From positions 9,052,001 through 9,116,000 of the forward strand of contig NC_134991.1 of NCBI RefSeq assembly GCF_050947335.1: DNA of 64,000 nucleotides. The letters run 5' to 3'. Made by a program: the position numbers and the translations under genes. Source of the DNA: Megachile rotundata. Lineage: Eukaryota; Arthropoda; Insecta; Hymenoptera; Megachilidae. A model generated the notes under the pieces. The model searched no databases. It was not told the origin of the DNA and worked only from the letters and a program-made list of their open reading frames with translations. Positions 36,660-48,310 of this stretch are shown here, piece by piece. The stretch's first letter is position 1, and each line of letters opens with the position of its first letter.

Positions 36660-37560
36660 TTGGAGTTGATAGATCCATAAATTAGAACATTCTCAAGACC
36701 AGAGTTCTCAAAGTCTCAAATTTCCAAGTTCTCAAAATTTGAAAGTCTTAAATTTCCAAATTCTCAAGCTTTCAAAATTCTCAAATTTCCAAAGCCCCAA
36801 ACTTCCAAAGCCTCAAATTTCCAACTTCTCAAACTTTCAAAATTCTCAAATTTCCAAAGCCTCAAACTTCCAAAGTCTCAAATTTCCAAATTCTGAAACT
36901 CTCAAAATTCTCAAATTTCCAACTTCTCAAACTTCCAAAGACTCAAATTTCCAAATTCTTAAACTCTCAAAATTCTCAAATTTTCAAATTCACAAACTTC
37001 CAAAGACTCAAATTTCCAAATTCTCAAACTCTCAAAATTCTCAAATTTTCAAATTCTCTAACTTCCAAAGTCTCTAACGTTCAAAGTCTCAAATTCCCAA
37101 ATTCTCAAACTCTCAAACTCTCAAAATTCTCAAATTTCCACATTCTCAAACTCTCAAAATTCTCAAATTTCCAAATTCTCAAACTTCCAAAGTCTCAAAT
37201 TTCCAACTTCTCAAAATTTCAAAATTCTAAATTTGAAAATTTGAAAGTCCCTAAATCCCTAAATCCTGAAATTTCCAAATTCCCAAACATCCAAGTTCAC
37301 AAACCCTCAAATTTCCAAATGTCCAAATACCTAAAACCTCAAATTACAAAATTCCGAAACTCCTAAATAACCAAATCCCCAAATCGTAACATCTCTGCAT
37401 CCCCAAATTCCTAAAATCTCAAATTCCCAATTGCCTAAAACCTCTGAATCCCCAAATTTCCAATCCCCAAATCCTCGAACAACATCCCTAATTTCCAAAC
37501 TCGCAAACCTCGAATTCCGAAAGTTCCCCTGAAATTACCATATCCCTAAAACTCGTTCGT
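36660..37560. repeat. CTCAAATTTCCAAAG minisatellite field
   Basis: About 900 bp of TCTCAAATTTCCAAATTCTC and CAAACTTCCAAAGTCTCAAA words. The block from TTCCAAATTCTCAAACTCTC is reused several times between 36740 and 37200. It decays to CCAAATCCCTAAAT words after 37240. The + strand is G-poor. Confidence 0.9.
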
Positions 37561-39235
37561 TTGAAACTTTCAGCATCTCTTTGCGGAAATGGAACAAAGA
37601 AAAGCGATTACGGAGGGTGTCGTAGGAATTTCGAGATCCGAAAACTGCCAGTCGATTTAAAGAAAATGGAAGTTCAGCAAGATTGGAAAGGGTCGGAATT
37701 TAAATACGTACGGAGAGTTTCGACGATCGGCTAAATTACGAAACATTCCGGCTTTGTGTACGTAAGGGAAGAGGCCCGTTACGAACGCACCATCGTACCT
37801 TAAGGGGTAGGTAACTACCTTTTTAAGCAGCAGTTCCCGTAACGAATGCGATCGTTTGGTTAAACCTGGGACGTGCCTACGTACTTTCCAACGCAAACAG
37901 GGAAATGAGCAAAACGGAGAGGAAGAGACGTGGGCGGATAACGGGAAGAAACCAAAAGAGGATACACCGAGAAAGCTGCGATTCCTGCCTCTTTTTTTTC
38001 GACGATTATGCGAAACCCTACGCTTCCAGCAAATTAAGAAATCTCGCAGAACTCTATTTCCCTCGAACGAGAACGTAATTGCTGTTCGAGGGAGAATCTT
38101 CTGTTATGAAATTATTTGTTGTGGCAACATTTGCTTATAGCAGCATATCTTTGTTTTAATTGACAATAGAATTTATCCAAACATTTAGGCGACCATGAAT
38201 TTTATATAAATTTTATATGATCCGCGTGTGGAGTTCAAGATTTGTAGTTTATTAAAAAATTTTATTTGTGTTGCAATATTAGTTGCCTAAAGATCAGTGA
38301 ATACAAAGGTTTTAATACTCTGACTTCACGTGTGTTATAAAGGTACAATTACAAGGAGACCATTGTAAAATATACAAAACATCAACATATATGTAAAAAT
38401 ATTTCACATCAAAATGAATATACAATAAGAGTTGTTTATAATAAAAGCATGCATTTTTTAAAAGAATTTAATTTCCCATATTCTTAAAGTTTCTTACTCA
38501 ATTTACTCTTTGTAACGATACTCGTAAAGAAACTGCAGTATAACGACACAGAATGAAATAAGAGAGAGATTAAGAAAATGGTGAAACAGATGTGAAGAAG
38601 AACGTCATGACAGTTAAAAGAAATTCAAAGCTGGCATAAGGAACGAGGAAACAGACTCGAACGTGGGAAACACATTGAGACAAACTGCCTTCTTAAGAAA
38701 AGTTCCTCTAACGAATGCGATCGTTTGCGACTAAGTTGGTTCGACCTTAGCTGTAAACCGAGGATAAAAAAGAAGCGTAAAGGAAGAGGATATATAAAAC
38801 GGAGGTCATCCGAAAGAAACGCTGCACCAGTTCCTTTCAATCTTGCTGCTCGGTCTTGCAGCGAGAAACTCTGATTCCTCATTAAGTAAATGGCCGTAGA
38901 CAAAAAATAAAAGTAGGCGGGAAGAAGTTGCGAAGTAATTTAAAGAGATGTACACAGGGTCTTCAGGTTGCTTTCCTTTCGACCCTGCTGCGCGATAAGA
39001 CGATTAGAAGACGTATAACTTCTAGCGCCATGAGAGACTTTACGCGAATCCTTTGTTGTTTGAACGAGTAAACGTCTTTGGATTAGCTGTGATGCGATCG
39101 TGCAAATCCTACAAGTGATCTCTTTTCAATTGTTCTTGATAGGTGTATAACTAGACTTTTTGGGGGATTTTAATAGAAAAACACTTGATTGGTTAGGGAG
39201 TAGTAGTGAAAAATAAAATCATGTTTCTAAAATTT
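37561..39235. other. Unique DNA with a diverged 0.9-kb-spaced duplication
   Basis: 37570-38110 and 38600-39110 are balanced and CpG-containing; 38120-38600 is AT-rich. The word TAACGAATGCGATCGTTTG occurs at both 37840-37858 and 38709-38727, and their flanks are alignable. No gene is recognised. Confidence 0.5.
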
Positions 39236-40505
39236 TTAAATTCTCAATTTTGCTGATGATCAAATTTTCAGGACTTGAAATTTTTATATCTTTAAATTTC
39301 CAAATTATCAAACTTTCAAAACATCAAATTTCCAAATCCCCAAACTTTCGACATTCTCAAATTTTCAAAACATCAAATTTCCAAATCCTCAAACTTTCGA
39401 AATTCGCAAATTACAAAGGTCTCAATACCAAAGTTTCAAAGTTTAGAAATTCTCAAATTTTCAAATTCTCAAACTTCCAAAGTCTCAAATTTTCAAATTC
39501 CCAAACTCTCAAAATTCTCAAATTTCCAACTTCTCAAATTTGCAAATTCTTAAATTTTCAAATTCTCAAACTTCCAAAGTCTCAAATTTCCAAATACTAG
39601 AACTTTCGAAATTCGCAAATTACCAAGGCCTCAATACACCAAAGTCTCAAATTTTCAAATTCCCAAACTCTCAAAATTCTCAAATTTCCAATTTCTCAAA
39701 TTTGCAAATTCTTAAATTTTCAAATTCTCAAACTTCCAAAGTCTCAAATTTCCAAATATTAGAACTTTCGAAATTCGCAAATTACCAAGGCCTCAATACA
39801 CTAAAGTCTCAAATTTTCAAATTCTCAAACTCTCAAAATTCTCAAATTTCTAATTTCTAAAATTTGCAAATTCTTAAATTTTCAAATTCTCAAACTTCCA
39901 AACTCTCAAATTTCCAAATATTAGAACTTTCGAAATTCGCAAATTACCAAGGCCTCAATACACTAAAGTCTCAAATTTTCAAATTCTCAAACTCTCAAAA
40001 TTCTCAAATTTCTAATTTCTAAAATTTGCAAATTCTTAAATTTTCAAATTCTCAAACTTCCAAACTCTCAAATTTCCAAATATTAGAACTTTCGAAATTT
40101 GCAAATTACCAAGGCCTCAATACACTAAAGTCTCAAATTTTCAAATTCCCAAACTCTCAAAATTCTCAAATTTCCAATTTCTCAAATTTGCAAATTTTTA
40201 AATTTTCAAAATTCTCAAACTTCCAAAGTCTGAAACTTTCAAATTCTCAAATTCTCAAAATTCTTAAATTTCCAAATTCTCAAACTTCCATTTCTTAAAT
40301 TTCCAAATTCTCAAACTCAAAATTCTCAAAATTCCAAATTCTCGAACCTCAATAGTCTCAAACTTCCCAATCTTTAAAATTCTTAAACTCTCAAACTCTC
40401 AAACTCTCAAACTTTCAAACTTTCAAACTCTCAAACTCTCAAACTCTCAAACTCTCAAACTCTTAAATTTTCAAACCTTCAAATTCTTAAATTCCTGAAT
40501 TCCCA
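39236..40505. repeat. CAAATTCTCAAAC minisatellite with 162-bp higher-order unit
   Basis: The short words are as in the neighbouring field. The phrase ATTACCAAGGCCTCAATACA recurs with TACCAAGG at 39621, 39783, 39945 and 40107, exactly 162 bp apart, and a diverged copy occurs near 39412. The period is divisible by three, giving open + frames of about 100 codons that are not genes. The right end (40380-40470) is a simple CTCAAA tract. Confidence 0.94.
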
Positions 40506-41329
40506 AATTTTCTGCCTCTCAGAATTCCTAAATCACATTTTCCATCTCTCTAAATTCTCAAACCTACAAAATATCAAATACCCTTAAATTTATGAGTGCA
40601 CCCACACTCAATTAAGCTATACCATTACAAATTATATTCAATAACGTCCCTCCTCTAATAACCACCACAATTCACCTCACTAACAACGATTTGCGTTACC
40701 AATCCAGAAATCCATCAATAACACAAGTTAATAATGAAATATTCTTAGCGAATATCGTACATTTAAGTTGAATCCACCGAATGCTTTGTTTTTAACAAAA
40801 GTTCCCTAGTTGAAACGGTGAGCAAACCATGAAGAAGGATCGGAGGAAAGTTCCATAGCCGGGTTTGGCTCCCAGACTTTTCGAGTTACGAGACGACCCC
40901 GTGGAAATCGGTCGTTTTAAAAACTCCACGTCGAACCGGTGAGATTGTTTAAACTCTTAACGATTGTTTAACTCGTTAAAGAGCTATTAGGGCTCCGGTA
41001 ACAGCCCGCTGGACTCGGGAAAATGTTGCGCTCGGAGTTAGACTCCGTCCTTTCTTTCGTTTTTCTTCCTTTATCGAGACTAAATTGATTCATTCCAACT
41101 TTCTTGACAGTCCCGTTCGTCTCGGTGATTTTTTCTGGTTCCTCATTTTCTAACTACGAGATTTTGTCAAATTAGGGAAGCTTTTCTTTTAATTATTTTG
41201 TTTCTTCAAACTTTTACTTCCTATGTGTATTTGATTTTATATGGGATTGCTATGATAATACGATTGCTATGATCATTGGCCCAACCATGTGTACTTTAAT
41301 GTATATTAATATGCAGTCATTCAATTTCA
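40506..41329. other. Unique DNA
   Basis: 40780-41160 is balanced and CpG-containing; the rest is AT-rich. Nothing coding is recognised. Confidence 0.4.
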
Positions 41330-41685
41330 CTTAAATTAAAATTATTTGAATTCTAGTAACATTAACATGTAATAATATGCACGCAGTGAAGTTTTATAAA
41401 ATGAACATTTTAATTACAGTAATGTGAACATATGGTATGTAGTCACTGACTAAAGTTGTACAAAATGAACATTTTAATTATAGTAATGTGAGTATATGTT
41501 AATGTGCAGTCACTCACTGAAGTTTTAGAAAATTCCCATTTTAATTACAGTAATGTATGCAGTCAGTTATCAAGGTTCAAAACATAGCCATTCTCATTAT
41601 AATAAAATAAATATGTGTTGATATGCAGTCAGTTAAGATGTGAGAGATGGTTATTTTAATTAGAATGAAATATACAGTGGTATGA
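41330..41685. repeat. ~65-bp diverged tandem repeat
   Basis: ATGAACATTTTAATTACAGT followed by AATGTGAACATATG and a CAGTCACTSACTAAAGTT segment recurs at steps of 64-67 bp (TAATTA at 41411, 41475 and 41542), with decayed copies on both sides. Confidence 0.8.
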
Positions 41686-42719
41686 CGTCTTATCCCTAAC
41701 AGCTTTTTCTTACGTTTATTTTTTGTTTGTATATATTTGTTAAGAAATCCTCATATCAACACATTTTATGACTCACTCATATGTGACGGCCTTTTCATAA
41801 AAACCATCTGTGTCATTCAGAATTCGTTCACATCATTCATTGCTCAATTCATTCACTTACTAAATAAAAATTGTGCGATATCAAAATGTATGTCGCCATA
41901 AATTTATACGATTCTTATCGCGATAACAGAGCCTGATCGCCAGAAAGATTTTCCAATGCAAGTCTCACCAAAAATCCCCGAATATTTTGAAATTTGATGA
42001 AACCTTGAATTGGAAAGAGTAAAATTTTCCCACACAAAAATCAAATACCAAGGTAACAAAACGCCTGTAAATTTAAAGGGCAACAGGATTGATCCCCAGA
42101 ACGGTTTTCCAACAAGACAAGTCTCACCGTCCGAAAATCCCCGAATATCCCGGAGAAACCCTTTCCGTAATCCAGGCGCTGAAAAACAGTCGATCCATCC
42201 GACCTACCGCAAAACCGCATTACCGGGTTGGTAGACGAGGGAGGACGTCGATCAGTGTGCCGGGGATGGAAGAAAGAAGGGCAAACGAGACAGCATCGAT
42301 AGCAATGAGAAATAGCGGAGTACAGGGCCGTCCTAGTGGCGTCGTGGCGATGTTCGCCGATTTTTCCGCTCACGATGAGGCCCCACGTCCGAAGGCGTGC
42401 GCAGAGACAGAAAATGTTGGCTAACCGAGAGCAGCGAAGCTAAGGAGTGACTAGAGTACTAGGAGGAATCGTGGACGCTCGGCAAAGGCCATTTACCGGT
42501 GACAGAGACAAATAGAACCGGGTACCGTCTAGGGGGGGTCCGTCAGACAAAGAAAGACGCCGGATAACTAACCAGGAGCAGAGAGAACAAGAATGAGCCT
42601 ACACTCTCGGACAAAATTATACGTAGCTGCATTTTTACGCTCTCATAAACGCGGTGTGGTGTTCTAGTTTTTTACTGACGGAGTTTGTGTTTCGTATGCA
42701 AAGATATGAGGGAAAGGTT
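41686..42719. other. Unique DNA, CpG-rich at 42040-42560
   Basis: Contains a ~156-bp-spaced duplication of the phrase CAAGTCTCACC...AAATCCCCGAATAT (about 41949 and 42105). Overlapping frames on both strands at 42010-42424 look like products of CpG-rich DNA and match no known family. The CpG-rich block is a candidate regulatory island. Confidence 0.45.
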
Positions 42720-43230
42720 ATTTTAAAGAATACGTTGGACGTGTATATTAACACGGAGCTTTATTTTGGTGCGTGCATGCGGAGGAATTGTTTAGTTTTG
42801 GTTGAATGATAATGTGGTTCTGCTTCTCTTTGGTAGATTCTTTTTGAGTAATTTATAATTGTAGCATTTGTTATGTATTCAATGTGTATATCAATTCAAA
42901 ATGTTATTTTGGTACGGTTCACGTGGAGGGATTGTTCAGAGTTTGTTGAATGATATTGTAGTCCTTCCTCACTTCGATTGATGCTTTTTGGAAAATTTAT
43001 AATTGTAGCATTTACTATGCATTCGACGTATATTTACATCAATTAAAAATGTTATTTTGGTATAGTTCACACTGAAGAATTGTTCAGTTTCTGTTGAATG
43101 GTAATATACATAGTCCTTCCTCACTGTGATTAATGCTTTATGGAAAATTTATAATTGGTAGCATTTGCTATGCATTCAACGTACACACGTCAAGTAAAAA
43201 TATTATTTTAATGCAGTTCACATTATTCAG
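42720..43230. repeat. ~144-153 bp diverged tandem repeat, about three copies
   Basis: TTTATAATTGTAGCATTTG, TGTTATTTTGGTAYRGTTCA and TAGTCCTTCCTCACT are repeated in order; GTAGCATTT starts at 42861, 43005 and 43158. Divergence is around one base in six by eye, so the array is old. Confidence 0.85.
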
Positions 43231-43619
43231 TTAAAATCTGAACTGTTTCAATAAACTTAGAAAAAAATAACAAACGAAAACTTAAAAAAGTATTACCTTT
43301 TTTACCTTCCATCTCTATATTTATATACCATAATAATTACTCCTTCCACCACTTTGTTATAACTAAAACTCTAACAATTATTATAAGGTATTTGTATTAC
43401 TCATAAAAAAAATTCCAAACATGCAGAAATGCCTTATGATTTTGTCACAGAATGTAACCACAGTAGAACGAAGTTCAAGGAAAGGGCTAAAGCAGGAAGA
43501 AGCAAAAGAAGAAGAAGCGAGTGACTCGATACGAACTGTGCAAGACGATGAATTCCGTCACGGCTTGGCCCCTATGGCAGTGCCGTGACTAGTCTCTCAC
43601 ATGCCCTTTCCCTTCCTCA
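43231..43619. other. Unique DNA
   Basis: AT-rich to 43440, then purine-rich (43480-43520). No feature is recognised. Confidence 0.35.
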
Positions 43620-44300
43620 TTCTTCCAATATTCTAAATTTCTAAATTCTTCAATTCTGAAACTTACACATTTCTAAGCCTTCAAGGTCCTACATTTCGAA
43701 AATTCTACAATACTAAACTTTCAAATTTAAAAATCAGGAAATGTTCAAGTTTCATTTTCAAAACCCTAAATTATAAAATATCAAAATTTCTATGTAGGTA
43801 AATTTCTAAATTGTCAAATCTCCAAATCTGAAAATTCCCAAGTCTCCAAATCTTGAAGTCCCCAAACCTTCAAATCTACAAACCCGAATTATCAAATTTC
43901 TAAATTCCCAAATTCCCAAACCCAAATTTCCATATTCCCAAATTCCCAAATTCCCAAATTCCCAAATTCCTAAATTCCTAAATCTTCAAACCCAAATTTC
44001 CAAAGTTCCAAATTCCCAAATTCCTAAATTCTCAAACCTCAAATTCCCAAACTCTCAAATCTCCAAATTACGTATTTCCAAATCTTGAAACCCCCAAATT
44101 TCAAGATTTCCAAATCCCTAAATCTCCAAATCTTCAAATCCCCAAATCTCGAGGCTTCCGAATTCCTAAATCTTAAAATCCCCAAATTCCCAAATTTCCA
44201 AATCTCTATACCCTAAAGTTCCCAAGTCCCCAAATCTTGAAATCCCCAAATCCTCAAATCCCCAAATTCCACGCTTTCCAAACTCCCAAATTCTTGCTCC
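43620..44300. repeat. CCCAAATTC minisatellite field
   Basis: Words such as CCCAAATTCCCAAATTCC and CCAAATCTTGAAACCCCCAA, with 9-bp units most regular at 43900-43980. The + strand is G-poor. Confidence 0.88.
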
Positions 44301-45425
44301 AAAATAAACTGCTTATTATCAAATATAGTACAATAAACAACTGCATTCTTATCAACACCCTCTCCCGAACAAATTCGCTCTCCCCCAGTCAAAAAATCAA
44401 TATCCCAAAATACCAATTCCCCGAACTCTATTTCCCCAAGAGAGAAAATGCTCCCGTTTCGCAATAATAAAGGAGTAAAAAGAGATTAAATTAAACAGCA
44501 GGTGAGAGACACGCGCGAAAAGGATGCCGGTCATTAAAAATTCTCGGCCGGCCAAATAAAAACGGAAGTCGAACTTCGTAAAAAAAAGGGTGTTGTGTGT
44601 CGACCCGTATGGAAACTGCATTTAGACATAGAACAGCAGACTAACGCAGGGCAAAGAGGGACGTTTGCTGTTCGAGCTGGCATGGAGCGACGTTTCATGA
44701 AACATAAAAACGCCGTTATATCCATTCGCTCGAAATCCCGCGTGGCTCGTTTTCGCTGTCTCATTTTCTATCCTCCATTACCGTTGTCGTTAAACCGCCT
44801 CCCCCTTATCGAGAAAACCACCCCCCCGGTTCGGTGACCCACGCGTTTACACAACCCCGCGGGTTTTATCGCGATTAAGAGGGCCACGGCTCAAAGGCGA
44901 AAAACCGATTTCCCCAGAAATTCACGCGCCTCCCTTTCGTCGGCTATAACAGATGTTTGGAAGGCATGACCAAGGGTAGGGGCTTTTCGTACTATTACTT
45001 ACTTTTGCACCCCTGCGAGAATATTCGACTTAAGTTCGCATATCCGAAGTGTAAGGTCTGAGCGAAATACTGTTTGGCAGTTCAGCTTGGTGGGGAGCTA
45101 GGAAAAGTAGAGAGGGAGAGAGCGTTTCGTTCGGGAGCTGATGTGTGGAAGGGATTGATAGGAACTATATATACGAATCGGACGCTTCTTGAGTACTAGC
45201 GAGAAACTAGTCTCGATCATATGCGCCGTCTAGCGGCGATGAGCGTGGGAGTGAAACCGCCACACTTGAAATACGACTGAATATGACTGTGGTTTGAATG
45301 TTGTCAAAATTGAAACAAAACTTGTCATACTCGTATCATATCGTTAAATTTGCTAATTTACTAATATTCGAAACATGAAAGATTTTGAATGTTCAAACTA
45401 TTTCGAAATTTCCAAATCTCCACAT
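44301..45425. other. Unique CpG-rich DNA, no gene recognised
   Basis: Mostly balanced composition at 44460-45260. Several short frames on both strands (44213-44837) show no recognised domains. Confidence 0.4.
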
Positions 45426-45429
45426 TCCT

Positions 45430-45945
45430 AACTCTCTTAACACTTTCAACTGGTCAAAATGACTGATTTCAAATTTCAAATTTTCTTGACATTACCACAT
45501 TGGCTGCCACACTGAATCAATTAAAAATTGCATCCATTAGCGTTTTAATTTTTAATAAATTGTACCAAATATTTTCACAATGTGTTACATTTATTTTCCA
45601 CAGATCCATGTAATTAATGCGAGAATTTTTTATGGGGAACGTGAACAAATTTTTAATAATAGTCATGTTAGATCAGTTTATCAACTTAAGTGTCATGTCT
45701 TAACATTAAACCTACCGGCATATGTGTACTTAATTTGAAATTAAAAATAAAGAAACAAACGATGAAACATAAATTAATACACACATTTATTCTTTGTCTT
45801 GATGAAAATCAATTCTAATTTCAAGAAATGTATTTTAACAAAATATGTTCCTTATAATAAGAAGCTTGTGGAGTGGTCATTTGACCAGTTTGGTAGTTTT
45901 AGTGTTAAGTGTCATATGTGAGTAACGTGGCAGTCAACATGTTAA
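45430..45945. mobile_element. Nested piggyBac-like MITE, outer element
   Basis: The left boundary reads TTAACACTTTCAACTGGTCA. The right boundary, reverse-complemented, reads TTAACATGTTGACTGCCACG, matching the terminus at 25620-25666. A left-end TTGGCTGCCACAC word near 45502 fits the same family. A second MITE (45700-45908) has inserted inside. The outer limits are approximate because the two ends may belong to different elements. Confidence 0.5.
45700..45908. mobile_element. Inner piggyBac-like MITE, 209 bp
   Basis: TTAA at 45700-45703 and at 45905-45908 bracket inverted ends: left CATTAAACCTACC, right (reverse complement) CACTAAAACTACC continuing AAACTGGTCAAATG. Target-site and terminus structure fit piggyBac-derived MITEs. 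No coding capacity. Confidence 0.7.
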
Positions 45946-47935
45946 GAATGTATATGTCTCTTGATGCTTCAATATTTACTGATGCTCCCACATTACCTTC
46001 AAAAGTATCTTCTAGTGTTAAGTCCAAAAACTTTCAAGTATCCTTTCTCATAAAATCTGTGAACCGAAGTTCCAAATCGATACGCGACACACGCGACTTC
46101 TCGGCTCATATGAATGTAACATACGTGGTGGCAAAAGTGGAAGAAAAGTGGAACGCTTGTAAAATGCTCATAATATTCGATGAGACCGAGGCCCGTTAAA
46201 AATGCATCAATCATCGTTAACAGGACATCGGGAGCAGCAAAAGGAGCAACAGACTGTCCGATTGCATTTAGGATGCACTAGCTCAACGACGGACTGACAG
46301 TCTATGATGAATCGGTGCTTCCCTCAAAATGATACCAAGGACCGTAAAGCACCTAGGAAAATAGGTCATTTTGATAGAGTTATTTACAAAACGTTCAGAG
46401 GGTTACTTCCCTGAAAAAGGAGGTAACCAGGGGATCCATAATAGCGGAATATCGTTATCGGTCAGCTGTCAGGATGACACACGACTCGACGGCTTCACAT
46501 TTCCCTAGAAAAGATGCTATTCTTGTTCGAAACAAATTTTGGAACGATTGGAACAACATTCATGAAGCACAAAGTTACGCAATTATTTTGCATTTTGACA
46601 AAAGTTCGCTTTGTCAATATTTCGGTAAGAGCAGTTTAATAATTTCTGGTGTTTAAAATAAGAAATCTGAGATAGCTCTAAGATAGCTCATTTTTACATC
46701 TTTCATCAAGCAAGTGCTAAAATAAACATCCTATAAAAACTAAGATGTAGAAACCCCAAACTCACAAAAAACACATCTAGCAATTCCAGATCTAGAAAAT
46801 TAGATTTAAAATAAATTCCAACCTACTCAGATCTGTAAAACTCAGAATTGGTACAAACTCATATCGTAAAAATCAACTCATATCATATCCAAACTTAGCC
46901 CAATTCCAGATCTAAAAACTAGGTTCAAGAAATCGTCAGACCTAGCATAACTCCGGATGTGAAATGCTACATTTGAAAAATGTCCTAAAAAAAACTCGGA
47001 GCCAGAATAGCCTCGAGACCTAAAAAAACTTCAATATAAAAAATGGAGCACTCATATGCTGAATAATCGCATTTCAATTAAACAATAAATTCCAGGTGGA
47101 CTATATTTTATTCAAGATAATAAAAAGTGCCAGTTAAGGCTACTGACTAGCGAAAATTACAATGCACGATTGCAAGTAAATATCGCATTCAGCATCGAGG
47201 TTTCGTGTTCACCGATGATTTTCGTGCTTAAAAATAACTTGAAAAATCTACCACGATCAATTATCCTTGGTAAGTAACGTTCGCGTATTTTTCGTGCAAC
47301 TATTTAGCACGTTTTACGAGACTTTTAAATCACCGGCAGGCTTTGCCCGGAGTGCTGTTGCAGCAAGTTAAGGCCTTTCCATCCACCTAATCCAGTTTTG
47401 ATTATAAATCACTTACAGCCGTCGTTCTGACGGTGAAACGAAGTTTTCGAAGGCTCCGACACTGGAACGGCTGCATTTGCTGACTCCAGCCCGTAATTGA
47501 GGGATTTATACAGAATAAAAAAAATGGATAACGCTGTATACTGCTAGACAGGCGGTACACCATTTTTAGCTTGATATTTTTCTCCGTGTTGCGCAGGGTC
47601 GAGAGAAAAAAGTTGCGTGTCACTGCGTTCCGTTGCATTTACGCGGCTGTTGCGATAAATCTGCCACGCAATCTGTTTGCGTCGAGAGAGTGCGATTATC
47701 ATCCAATTTGTGTTAATCGTACGATGACATCTGGACACGTTTCAAAGGCGACTCCGACTTTATCGGCTACGTGCTAAGCAAATTTATTAAGTCTCCTGGA
47801 AAGTTCGGTTTTTATCGCTCTAAGTTCAAACTCGTTTCAATATTATCTTAATACAATATTCGATTCGTAAATATACGATAATACTCTAGGTTTATTCGAC
47901 GATCACTTTCAGATCAAAATTAGCACTATAAAAGC
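45946..47935. other. Unique DNA with a decayed repeat at 46740-47040
   Basis: 45950-46480 and 47150-47790 are mixed with CpG. 46740-47040 repeats words such as CCAGATCTARAAAMTTAG and AACTCATATC in decayed form. 47800-47935 is AT-rich. A 96-codon + frame (45909-46199) has no recognised domain. Confidence 0.4.
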
Positions 47936-48180
47936 TTAACCCCTTGCGCTACAATATCGTGTCACACTCGTGACGCGCCTTACAGTTCATATGTGACCAA
48001 CCAGATTCATATTTTCATTGCAAATGAATTTTGGGTACAATTCTAATTACAGTCTTCAAAATCAAGGATCATTGAATACAAGACGTGCTTAACTTTTCAA
48101 TTTTCTTTATTTGCCTTCACGTTGTAGCAATAAAGTGAGCTGTGACTGACACAACTGAAAATTGTAGGTTAAGGGGTTTA
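47936..48180. mobile_element. piggyBac-like MITE, 245 bp
   Basis: TTAA (47936-47939) is followed by CCCCTTGCGCTACAATATC. The right end, reverse-complemented, reads CCCCTTAACCTACAATTTTC next to TTTA (48177-48180), one base off a TTAA duplicate. CCC-starting termini and TTAA sites are the piggyBac signature. The word GTGAGCTGTGAC links it to the termini at 25.6 kb. Confidence 0.72.
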
Positions 48181-48184
48181 TCCT

Positions 48185-48310
48185 CTGCACTCGAAAGGAC
48201 ACATTCCGTTTAATACAACAATTTGAAATAAATATTTTTTAACCGAGTCTATTACACATACGGTGTACATAACGATATAGTATAATACATATGGTGTACA
48301 TAACAAAAAC
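48185..48310. mobile_element. Repeat fragment related to 63421-63535
   Basis: CTGCACTC, then ACAACAATTTGAAATAAAT and ATTACACATACGGTGTACAT, align in order with TTGCACTC, GCAACGATTTGAAATAATT and GTTACACATGTGATGTACA near 63460-63530. The TGCACTC start recalls the MITE end at 11144. It is probably a second MITE family lying next to the one at 47936-48180. Confidence 0.5.
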
